A stretch of 8,219 nt of DNA from Pseudorhodobacter sp. (GTDB lineage: Bacteria > Pseudomonadota > Alphaproteobacteria > Rhodobacterales > Rhodobacteraceae): positions 1 through 8,219 of the forward strand of contig JAHEDL010000042.1 of NCBI GenBank assembly GCA_024641255.1, given 5' to 3'. Below, in pieces: positions 1 through 4,625 of the stretch. The notes below the pieces were generated by a model. The model searched no databases. It was not told where the DNA came from and was given only the letters and a program-made list of their open reading frames with translations. Position 1 is the first letter of the stretch. Each line of letters starts with the position of its first letter. Position numbers and translations under genes: made by a program.

Positions 1-536
1 AAGTGGCACCGGGGCGCGGCGCGCGGGTGTTTGACGCAACGCAGGGCCGCAAGGTGCTGGTGGCGCAGGTCTTGGGGCAGGTGTTCATGAAACGCCCGTT
101 CGACGACCCGTTTTCCGCCGTAGAAACCGTGCTGAAAACCCACCGTCTGGGCGGCGCGGTGCAGGCGGCGATTCTGGATGTGCATGCCGAAGCCACCTCG
201 GAAAAGATGGCGATGGGGCATTGGTGCGACGGGCAAGCCAGCCTTGTCGTGGGCACGCATACCCATGTGCCCACGGGCGACGCGCAAATTCTACCTTCTG
301 GCACTGGCTATCTGACCGATGCGGGAATGTGCGGCGACTATAATTCGGTCATTGGCATGGAAAAGCTGGAACCGCTGCGCCGCTTTATCACCGGCATGGC
401 CTCGGGTCGGTTCGAACCGGCGAATGGCCCGGCCACCCTGTCGGGCGTCTATGTTGAAACCGATGATCGCACTGGCCGCGCCACCCGTATCAAGATGATC
501 CGCAATGGTGGTGTGCTGGAACAATCGGCACCCTGA
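1..536 (+). CDS. ymdB: YmdB/TIGR00282-type metallophosphoesterase, 3' part (5' end outside window)
   Basis: This is the C-terminal part of a calcineurin-like metallophosphoesterase of the YmdB family; Bacillus YmdB is a cytoplasmic 2',3'-cyclic-nucleotide phosphodiesterase. The reading frame is open at the left edge, and the GTG at position 3 is an internal valine rather than a start. Numbering from that valine, the visible metal-site motifs are DVHAEATSEK (His61) and GTHTHVPTGDAQ (His86 and His88). Their 25- and 27-residue spacing matches the three C-terminal metal-binding histidines of YmdB as I recall them (150, 175, 177). About 90 N-terminal residues, carrying the Asp/Glu/Asn ligands, therefore lie outside the window. 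The C-terminal part, with LSGVYVETD and a closing RIKMIRNGG segment, is also family-like. The downstream transporter gene starts 5 bases after the stop, which suggests co-transcription. The family assignment is secure; the biological role in this organism is inferred. Confidence 0.9.
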   Translation, partial: VAPGRGARVFDATQGRKVLVAQVLGQVFMKRPFDDPFSAVETVLKTHRLGGAVQAAILDVHAEATSEKMAMGHWCDGQASLVVGTHTHVPTGDAQILPSGTGYLTDAGMCGDYNSVIGMEKLEPLRRFITGMASGRFEPANGPATLSGVYVETDDRTGRATRIKMIRNGGVLEQSAP

Positions 537-541
537 TCGCC

Positions 542-1441
542 ATGACAAGCCGCGCGCTGCACCCTTGGTTTTACCCGGCGCTGTTGGTAGCCTTGGGCGT
601 TGGCTGGGGTGCAACCCAGCCTTTGGGCAAGATTGCCGCCAGCACCGGCCACGGCGCTTTCGGGCTGATTTTCTGGCAACTGGTGGTTTGCACCTTGGTG
701 CTTGGCGCGTTGACGATCTTGCGCGGCAAGAGGCTGCCGCTTCATCGTCGTGCGCTGAAATTCTACACTGTTATCGCCATTCTGGGCACGCTGGTGCCAA
801 ACGCCGCATTTTATACCTCGGTCACGCGGCTGCCTGCGGGCATCATGTCGATCCTGATTTCCACCGTGCCGCTGCTGGCGTTTCCAATGTCGGCGGCGCT
901 GGGGTTGGATGGGTTTTCATGGCGTCGCGTCGCGGGGCTGGCAATGGGGCTGCTGGGCGTGGCGCTGATTGCCTTTCCAAACGCCAGCCTGCCCGATCCG
1001 GCGATGGCGGCCTATCTGCCCTTGGCGATGATCGGCCCGGTGTTTTACGCCATGGAAAGCACCTATGTCGCGCGGCACGGCACCGCAGGCATGGACGCGG
1101 TGCAGGCGATGTTTGGCGCGTCTTTGGTTGGCGTGGTGCTGTGTGTGCCGGTGATGCTGGCCTCTGGCCACTGGTTTGCCATGCCGCTGCCGCCGGGGCG
1201 GGCTGAATGGGCCCTGATCGCCTCTTCCTCGCTGCATGCGCTGCTGTATTCGGCCTTTGTCTGGCTGGCGGCCAAGGCGGGCGCGGTGTTCGCCTCGCAA
1301 TCCAGCTATATCGTCACCGCCTCTGGCGTGATCTGGGCAATGCTGATCTTGGGCGAACGCTTTAGCCCTTGGGTCTGGGCGGCGGCTGCGGTGATGCTGG
1401 CGGGGCTTAGCCTTGTGCAGCCCCGGTTGCAAAAGGCGTGA
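542..1441 (+). CDS. DMT superfamily (EamA) transporter
   Basis: This 299-residue inner-membrane protein has the size and hydrophobic pattern of the drug/metabolite transporter superfamily: ten predicted helices arranged as two EamA repeats, roughly residues 10-140 and 155-295. The first helix carries the typical GWGATQPLGK segment. The short basic stretch RGKRLPLHRR lies between early helices, and GERFSPWVW precedes the last helix, as in many EamA proteins. Family members export amino acids, metabolites or drugs, and the substrate cannot be read from sequence. The ATG lies 5 bases after the upstream phosphodiesterase stop and has no obvious Shine-Dalgarno sequence, so translation may be coupled. 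A second protein of the same superfamily sits at the right end of the window, but the two are clearly diverged. Confidence 0.9.
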   Translation: MTSRALHPWFYPALLVALGVGWGATQPLGKIAASTGHGAFGLIFWQLVVCTLVLGALTILRGKRLPLHRRALKFYTVIAILGTLVPNAAFYTSVTRLPAGIMSILISTVPLLAFPMSAALGLDGFSWRRVAGLAMGLLGVALIAFPNASLPDPAMAAYLPLAMIGPVFYAMESTYVARHGTAGMDAVQAMFGASLVGVVLCVPVMLASGHWFAMPLPPGRAEWALIASSSLHALLYSAFVWLAAKAGAVFASQSSYIVTASGVIWAMLILGERFSPWVWAAAAVMLAGLSLVQPRLQKA

Positions 1442-1494
1442 ATTTGGCTCAGGTCTGGGCCGAAGACGCGCGGCGCTTGGTGCTGCGACACAGG

Positions 1495-1500
1495 TAGGAG
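1495..1500 (+). promoter_or_regulatory. Ribosome binding site TAGGAG for the lipoprotein gene
   Basis: TAGGAG lies 9 bases before the ATG at 1510 but only 3 bases before the in-frame TTG at 1504. This decides the start in favour of the ATG, which also gives a clean lipoprotein signal peptide beginning MKRL. Confidence 0.7.
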
Positions 1501-1509
1501 ACTTTGGCG

Positions 1510-1869
1510 ATGAAACGGTTGGTTCTGGCGGCTTTGCTGCTTTCGGGATGCGCAGGCATCAGCACCGCCCCCGTGCCACAGGCGGCGCGGCTGACCAATG
1601 ATCTGCTGACTGTCACCCTGACCGACGCCACCGTCTGCCGCGCCGATTGGGCCAAGGCGGGCGGCGCGGGCCACCTTGACGGCTGCGGTTTGGGCTACGA
1701 CTACAGCGTCACCGTCGATCAGCACCCCAACATCTTGCGGCAATGGATGGTAGAACTGGCGCTTGCCTTGCGCGCCGATCAGGCCGTGCCGCCCTTGGCC
1801 ACCGTGGTGCTGACCGATGCCGCTGGCAAAAGCTACACCTTCACCTCGCCCCCGCCCGCAGCAGAGTAA
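1510..1869 (+). CDS. Small predicted lipoprotein, function unknown
   Basis: The product is 119 residues long. It begins with a short basic N-terminus (MKR), a hydrophobic stretch (LVLAALLL) and a lipobox, LSGC at residues 11-14, so signal peptidase II should cleave before Cys14 and the protein would be lipid-anchored. Ala at position +2 suggests outer-membrane sorting by the usual Lol rule. The mature part is small, with only two further cysteines (Cys43 and Cys59), 16 residues apart around DWAKAGGAGHLDG; they could form a disulfide in the periplasm. The remainder alternates short beta-like stretches (LLTVTLTDATV, YDYSVTVD, ATVVLTDAAGKSYTFT). I do not recognise a named family. It sits between a transporter gene and yebC on the same strand, 68 bases after the former, but no functional link is evident. 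The lipoprotein call is firm. Confidence 0.8.
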   Translation: MKRLVLAALLLSGCAGISTAPVPQAARLTNDLLTVTLTDATVCRADWAKAGGAGHLDGCGLGYDYSVTVDQHPNILRQWMVELALALRADQAVPPLATVVLTDAAGKSYTFTSPPPAAE

Positions 1870-1886
1870 CCCGGCGGGGTTGCAGG

Positions 1887-1914
1887 CCAGCCCCCGGCTG
1901 GTGTAAGGCAACAC
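1887..1914 (+). terminator. GC-rich hairpin between lipoprotein gene and yebC (possible terminator)
   Basis: CCAGCC (1887-1892) and GGCTGG (1896-1901) form a perfect 6-bp stem with a CCC loop, 18 bases after the lipoprotein stop. A second small repeat, GTGT (1901-1904) with ACAC (1911-1914), follows directly. There is no T-run, so this is not a canonical intrinsic terminator. It may be a weak terminator, a 3' stabilising hairpin or a leader structure of yebC. Confidence 0.35.
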
Positions 1915-1944
1915 ATCACCCAATGTAGGGATCGGAGTAGGGTC

Positions 1945-2688
1945 ATGGCAGGCCATTCAAAATGGGCGAATATCCAGCATCGCAAGGGCAAGCAGGACAA
2001 GCTGCGCTCGAAGATGTTTTCAAAGCTGGCAAAGGAAATCACCGTTGCCGCAAAGATGGGCATGCCCGACGTTGACATGAACCCGCGTCTGCGGCTTGCG
2101 GTCAAGGCCGCAAAGGCCGTTTCGATGCCCAAGGACGTGATCGACCGCGCCATCAAGAAATCGCAGATGGGCGACGGCGCGGATTACACCGAAATCCGCT
2201 ATGAAGGTTACGGGGCCAATGGCATTGCGATCATCGTCGAAGCGATGACCGACAACCTGAACCGCACCGCATCGAACGTGCGCAGCTATTTTTCAAAATG
2301 CGGCGGCAATCTGGGTCAAACCGGCTCTGTGTCGCATGGCTTTGATCGCGTGGGCGAAATTTCCTACTCTGCCTCCGCCGGTTCCGCCGATGACGTGATG
2401 ATGGCGGCGCTGGATGCCGGCGCTGACGATGTGGAATCGGATGAAGACGGCCACTGGATCTATTGCGCTGTCGAATCTCTGAACGAAGTGTCGGACGCGC
2501 TGGAAAAAGCCTTGGGCGAATCCACCGAATCCAAGCTGATCTGGAAGGCCCAAGTGCTGACCGAGGTTGATCTGGACACCGCGACCAAGTTGATGCGCCT
2601 GATCGACATGCTGGAAGAAGACGATGACGTGCAAACCGTCACCCATAACTTCGACATGTCCGAAGAAGTGGCCGCCCAACTGGGCTAA
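1945..2688 (+). CDS. yebC: YebC/PmpR family (TACO1-like) protein
   Basis: This is a full-length 247-residue YebC-family protein with the invariant N-terminus [18 protein letters not shown] and the adjoining [11 protein letters not shown] helix. The central [19 protein letters not shown] and [17 protein letters not shown] segments and the acidic C-terminal lobe ([11 protein letters not shown] near the end) also fit the family. Members were first annotated as DNA-binding regulators (PmpR in Pseudomonas). The mitochondrial homologue TACO1 is a translational activator, and more recent bacterial work points to a ribosome-associated role, so the label transcriptional regulator should be treated with caution. 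The protein is cytoplasmic. GGAG at 1934-1937 lies 7 bases before the ATG. In many bacteria yebC neighbours ruvC; here it does not, and it ends at a repeat shared with a convergent gene. Confidence 0.97.
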   Translation: MAGHSKWANIQHRKGKQDKLRSKMFSKLAKEITVAAKMGMPDVDMNPRLRLAVKAAKAVSMPKDVIDRAIKKSQMGDGADYTEIRYEGYGANGIAIIVEAMTDNLNRTASNVRSYFSKCGGNLGQTGSVSHGFDRVGEISYSASAGSADDVMMAALDAGADDVESDEDGHWIYCAVESLNEVSDALEKALGESTESKLIWKAQVLTEVDLDTATKLMRLIDMLEEDDDVQTVTHNFDMSEEVAAQLG

Positions 2689-2698
2689 CCAGATAGCC
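2683..2698. repeat. Short inverted repeat at the yebC stop
   Basis: GGCTA (2683-2687) and TAGCC (2694-2698) are a 5-bp inverted repeat with a 6-base loop. It overlaps the yebC stop codon and adjoins the larger hairpin at 2698-2722. It may extend the termination structure on either strand. Confidence 0.4.
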
Positions 2699-2722
2699 GA
2701 GAGCGCGGTCTACGCGCTCTCG
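2698..2722. terminator. Bidirectional hairpin between convergent genes
   Basis: CGAGAGCGCG (2698-2707) pairs perfectly with CGCGCTCTCG (2713-2722) around a 5-base loop, giving a 10-bp GC-rich stem 9 bases after the yebC stop. Neither side has a clear T-run. The structure reads the same from both strands and lies between convergent genes, so a shared transcription end is the simplest role. The minus-strand gene's TAG stop (2710-2712) falls in the loop, and its last codons form one arm. Confidence 0.65.
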
Positions 2723-3303
2723 CTTGCCTGTGCGCGGCCTTGCGTGCGGGCGCGGTGATTCTCTATCGCCGCACTGATTCCCAAAAAGAACGCTGAACGT
2801 GACAGCGGCATCCGCAGCGACGCATCACAGATCGCACTGCGATTGGTGCTGAAATCATGCCGCTTGAATTCGCGCGAGGCGAACACCACCGGCACCTGCG
2901 GCACTTCACGGCGCAGCCACAGCCCGAATTCAATCGCGCTGTCCACGTCGTCCAGGTGTTCGCAATCCACCACGATCACGTCGAACTGTGCTGAATAATT
3001 GCGCAACCATTCGGTCGGAATAAGGCGTTCCCCCACCGCCATCATCACCGCCCCCACCGAATGTGTCCATTCGGCAACCTCGGACCATTCGGCGTCATAG
3101 CGGCCACAAACCAGCACAACACGTTGCGGCCAGTGTGTCGGATTGATAATTCCTGTGAAGGCGTCGTCGCTATAAACCGGCGGTTCTGCGGCGGCATGTT
3201 GCGCCGCCGCAGGTGCGGTGGCTTTTGTAAACTTTCCCAGACCGCGCAGAAAATCCTGGGCAAATGCGGGAAGCTGAAAAGTCGGTCGAAGAATATTCGC
3301 CAC
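2710..3303 (-). CDS. Degenerate receiver-like (pseudo-response-regulator) protein
   Basis: This 197-residue protein resembles a CheY-like receiver in its middle and C-terminal part (about 60-182), after a poorly conserved Ala/Pro-rich N-terminus. Strand-like RVVLVCG (61-67) is followed by a helix. Then comes FDVIVVDCEHL, with Asp113 at the usual phospho-acceptor place, a helix (SAIEFGLWLRREV), strand VPVVFAS (137-143, with the Thr/Ser position at 143), and ASLRMPLSRSAFF (161-173) where receivers normally have Lys-Pro. The acidic pair after strand 1 is absent and the conserved Lys appears replaced by Arg or Met, so normal phosphorylation is doubtful. No output domain follows. The GTG start is supported by GAAGGG on the minus strand, 8 bases upstream. 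The gene is divergent from a small winged-helix gene. The receiver fold is inferred from pattern only; the role is unknown. Confidence 0.7.
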   Translation of the reverse strand: MANILRPTFQLPAFAQDFLRGLGKFTKATAPAAAQHAAAEPPVYSDDAFTGIINPTHWPQRVVLVCGRYDAEWSEVAEWTHSVGAVMMAVGERLIPTEWLRNYSAQFDVIVVDCEHLDDVDSAIEFGLWLRREVPQVPVVFASREFKRHDFSTNRSAICDASLRMPLSRSAFFLGISAAIENHRARTQGRAQASESA

Positions 3304-3311
3304 GACGAAAG

Positions 3312-3317
3312 CCCTTC
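3312..3317 (-). promoter_or_regulatory. Ribosome binding site GAAGGG deciding a GTG start
   Basis: On the minus strand GAAGGG is followed by 8 bases and then GTG (3303-3301). No in-frame ATG has an equally good site, so the GTG is taken as the start of the receiver-like protein. Confidence 0.6.
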
Positions 3318-3341
3318 AAATAGGTCGCGGGGGCTGACCTG

Positions 3342-3376
3342 AAATAAAATAAATGCGCACCCCGAACGGCGGCGCA
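3342..3376 (-). terminator. Hairpin plus T-rich run in the leader of the receiver-like gene
   Basis: Read on the minus strand, TGCGC (3376-3372) pairs with GCGCA (3358-3354), with a further CC/GG pairing inside around GTTC. It is followed at once by TTTATTTTATTT (3353-3342). This resembles an intrinsic terminator placed about 40 bases before the start codon, so it could act as an attenuator. The stem is short and contains mismatches. A competing pairing is available: the plus-strand CCCCGA at 3360-3365 is complementary to TCGGGG at both 3381-3386 and 3416-3421. Confidence 0.35.
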
Positions 3377-3431
3377 ACGATCGGGGCTGGGTTGCAAATG
3401 CCGCACCAAATCCGCTCGGGGCTTACTCTCC

Positions 3432-3459
3432 ATTCTTGGCAAAGGCTCATTTTTGTCAA
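3432..3459 (-). promoter_or_regulatory. Candidate promoter for the receiver-like gene
   Basis: On the minus strand a perfect TTGACA (3459-3454) is followed after 16 bases by AAGAAT (3437-3432), four of six matches to the -10 consensus. This would give a leader of about 120 bases containing the hairpin at 3342-3376. The -10 match is modest. Confidence 0.35.
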
Positions 3460-3461
3460 TA

Positions 3462-3487
3462 TGATAATTATCAGATTGATAAGATAA
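3462..3487. promoter_or_regulatory. TGATAA/TTATCA half-site cluster (probable operator)
   Basis: TGATAATTATCA (3462-3473) is a perfect 12-bp palindrome. Its right half TTATCA (3468-3473) forms a second perfect inverted repeat with TGATAA (3477-3482) across a 3-base spacer, and another GATAA follows (3483-3487). Four half-sites in 26 bases in the middle of a divergent intergenic region indicate a protein-binding site. The half-sites recall Fur-type GATAAT elements, but the spacing does not fit the standard Fur box, so no regulator is assigned. The cluster lies just upstream of the candidate minus-strand -35. Confidence 0.5.
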
Positions 3488-3553
3488 ACCGTGGTCCGAT
3501 GCCCACAGCAGGCAAAAAAAATTGACCTGCCTGAAAATTTGCCCTCTGAATTT

Positions 3554-3583
3554 TTGTTCAAACGTGTAAACTTTCGGTATAGA
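3554..3583 (+). promoter_or_regulatory. Candidate promoter for the winged-helix gene
   Basis: TTGTTC (3554-3559) and TATAGA (3578-3583) are separated by 18 bases and resemble a sigma-70 type promoter. Transcription would begin near 3590, so the 5' leader would be very short, with the GGAGG at its beginning. The closeness of start site and ribosome binding site is a reason for caution. Confidence 0.4.
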
Positions 3584-3589
3584 GCGCCT

Positions 3590-3594
3590 GGAGG
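3590..3594 (+). promoter_or_regulatory. Ribosome binding site GGAGG supporting a TTG start
   Basis: GGAGG lies 10 bases before the in-frame TTG at 3605. The upstream in-frame GTG at 3491 has no good site and would place the candidate promoter inside the coding region. The next in-frame ATG (3647) has no convincing site either. Confidence 0.5.
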
Positions 3595-3604
3595 TTGGCT
3601 TATT

Positions 3605-3883
3605 TTGATTAAAAATGTTGCTCAGTTGCGGTCACTGCTTCTAGAGATGGAAACCTCGCTCGGGCTGTTAGAACTCAGCCAGAACGAGCGTGATGTGCTG
3701 TACGCGTTACAGGCGCTTTCTGGCGAATCCACTTCCGGCGTCCGCTCCGAAGCGATTCGGTCGCATCCTTTGGCGGCGTCGATCCCACAGGCATCTTACC
3801 ACCGTGCCTTGCGTGGATTGCTCGACCGCAGGTTGATTGATCATGCACCTCACACCCGTTCAGGGATATATATTGTAAAGTAA
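3605..3883 (+). CDS. Small winged-helix (MarR-like) DNA-binding protein
   Basis: With the TTG start the product is 92 residues. It has an N-terminal helix (VAQLRSLLLEMETSLG, 5-20) and then LSQNERDVLYALQAL (24-38), a first helix typical of winged-helix regulators. A second helical region follows (VRSEAIRSHPLA, 46-57), then a probable recognition helix, QASYHRALRGLLDRR (62-76), and a C-terminal wing (IDHAPHTRSGIYIV). The arrangement is MarR-like, but without the long dimerisation helices of full MarR proteins, so it is a minimal regulator. It would act in the cytoplasm on DNA, perhaps on the half-site cluster upstream of its own gene. A longer form from the GTG at 3491 (130 residues) is open, but its added N-terminus is not domain-like. 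The membrane-protein gene begins 44 bases after the stop and may be co-transcribed. Confidence 0.7.
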   Translation: MIKNVAQLRSLLLEMETSLGLLELSQNERDVLYALQALSGESTSGVRSEAIRSHPLAASIPQASYHRALRGLLDRRLIDHAPHTRSGIYIVK

Positions 3884-3927
3884 GCTTAAAGCAAATAGTC
3901 TCTCAGGATGAGAAACCACGGTGGCGC

Positions 3928-4518
3928 ATGACGAAGTCCTTCCAAACCCTTGCCGCACAGCTTGCCGCGGCAGCTTTTGTGCTGCTTTGCGCTTGCCTGC
4001 TGACCTTTGCGATTGATGCGCTGACCCATCCTTATCTGCCCGCCATGTCTGCAGGACGTATCAGCCTGTTATACCTGCCGCATGGCGTGAAGGTGCTCTT
4101 GGCATGGATGTTTGGCTGGCTGTCGCTGGCGGCTGTTCTGCCTGTCACCCTGATTTACGCGGTATTGTATCTGGGGCCGGAAAACTTCACATGGACCATG
4201 GCGGCAATTGTGGTGCTGAAGGGCATCGCAGTGCCGCTGGGTTTTGAAATCACCAAGCTGATGGGCCTTGATCTGCGCCGCTGTGATGAATCCGGCCTGC
4301 GCTGGCGGCAATTGTTCATCGTTGGTTTCATCACCTCGGTGATGAACCAGATGATCCGCTATTCGATGAAATGCTGTGGCACCCTGTCTGTCGACGAACA
4401 GTTGTTCAGCATCGGCAGCGGCATTCTGGCCGACATTATGGGCCTGTTGGCTATCATGGTCGTGGCGATGCTGGTGTTCCGCTGGCTCCGGCGCACGCAA
4501 CTTCAGCGCGTCTATTAA
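3928..4518 (+). CDS. Multi-pass membrane protein, possibly MASE1-like sensor module without output domain
   Basis: This 196-residue protein is almost wholly hydrophobic, with five or six likely membrane helices: about 8-31, 46-66, 67-83, 89-106, 128-146 and 162-187. It ends in a short basic tail (RWLRRTQLQRVY). Segment ISLLYLPHGVKVLLAWMFGW (45-64) recalls the start of integral membrane sensory domains of the MASE1 type, but the length allows no kinase, GGDEF or other output domain. The loop after helix 4 is charged (DLRRCDESGLRWRQ). Two adjacent cysteines (149-150) lie near a predicted helix end. The ATG has only a weak site (ACGGTGG, 3919-3924). It follows the winged-helix gene by 44 bases, which suggests an operon with a regulator. 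The membrane location is secure; the MASE1 resemblance is tentative and could equally be an unrelated transporter-like fold. Confidence 0.75.
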   Translation: MTKSFQTLAAQLAAAAFVLLCACLLTFAIDALTHPYLPAMSAGRISLLYLPHGVKVLLAWMFGWLSLAAVLPVTLIYAVLYLGPENFTWTMAAIVVLKGIAVPLGFEITKLMGLDLRRCDESGLRWRQLFIVGFITSVMNQMIRYSMKCCGTLSVDEQLFSIGSGILADIMGLLAIMVVAMLVFRWLRRTQLQRVY

Positions 4519-4546
4519 CCACCAGCCCGCCAATCACACCGCCCCA

Positions 4547-4564
4547 CCTGTCACCGCCCTGTCA
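4547..4564 (+). repeat. Direct repeat CCTGTCA, 11-base period
   Basis: CCTGTCA occurs at 4547-4553 and 4558-4564, one helical turn apart, about 60 bases upstream of the acyltransferase start and shortly before a TATACT element. It could be a tandem binding site or chance. Confidence 0.3.
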
Positions 4565-4575
4565 TTAAGCGCGGC

Positions 4576-4581
4576 TATACT
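4576..4581 (+). promoter_or_regulatory. Candidate -10 element for the acyltransferase gene
   Basis: TATACT matches the -10 consensus in five of six positions and lies 44 bases before the acyltransferase ATG, in a gap between two co-directional genes. No good -35 is seen at 16-18 bases, so an activator would be needed, or the match is chance. Confidence 0.3.
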
Positions 4582-4625
4582 GGCCTGCATCGCGCGACGG
4601 ATCTTGTCGGCGTTCGGGGTCTTGC

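Larger units (their letters stand above)
3304..3604. other. Divergent intergenic region with regulatory sequences
   Basis: These 301 bases separate the start of the minus-strand receiver-like gene from the probable TTG start of the winged-helix gene. Parts are markedly AT-rich against the GC-rich genes around them (for example 3341-3353, 3451-3490 and 3521-3560). The region holds a ribosome binding site for the minus gene, a hairpin plus T-rich run in its leader, candidate promoters on both strands and a TGATAA/TTATCA half-site cluster. Frames open across it show no recognisable protein and are taken as non-coding. Confidence 0.6.

Noticed and set aside
291..745. Open minus-strand frames opposite the phosphodiesterase and DMT genes
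   Set aside because: They lie antisense to well-recognised genes, and their translations are rich in Arg, His, Gln and Pro, as expected of antisense frames in GC-rich DNA.
505..1206. Long plus-strand frame overlapping the first DMT gene
   Set aside because: Its translation is not protein-like (Arg/Ala/Gly-rich, no domain) and is a frame-shifted shadow of the transporter.
1306..1956. Long minus-strand frame across the lipoprotein gene
   Set aside because: The plus-strand lipoprotein has a lipobox and a good ribosome binding site, while this frame shows no domain and has biased composition.
3462..3473. A standard Fur box
   Set aside because: The half-sites resemble GATAAT, but the palindrome lacks the usual central spacing, so naming Fur would go beyond the sequence.
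3316..3561. Minus-strand frames running through the intergenic region upstream of the receiver-like gene
   Set aside because: There is no recognisable domain, no ribosome binding site of note, and the frames overlap promoter-like sequences.
2698..4518. Horizontally acquired island or mobile element
   Set aside because: No integrase, transposase, tRNA, flanking direct repeats or attachment site were found, and the genes themselves have GC-rich codon use like their neighbours. Only the intergenic part is AT-rich.
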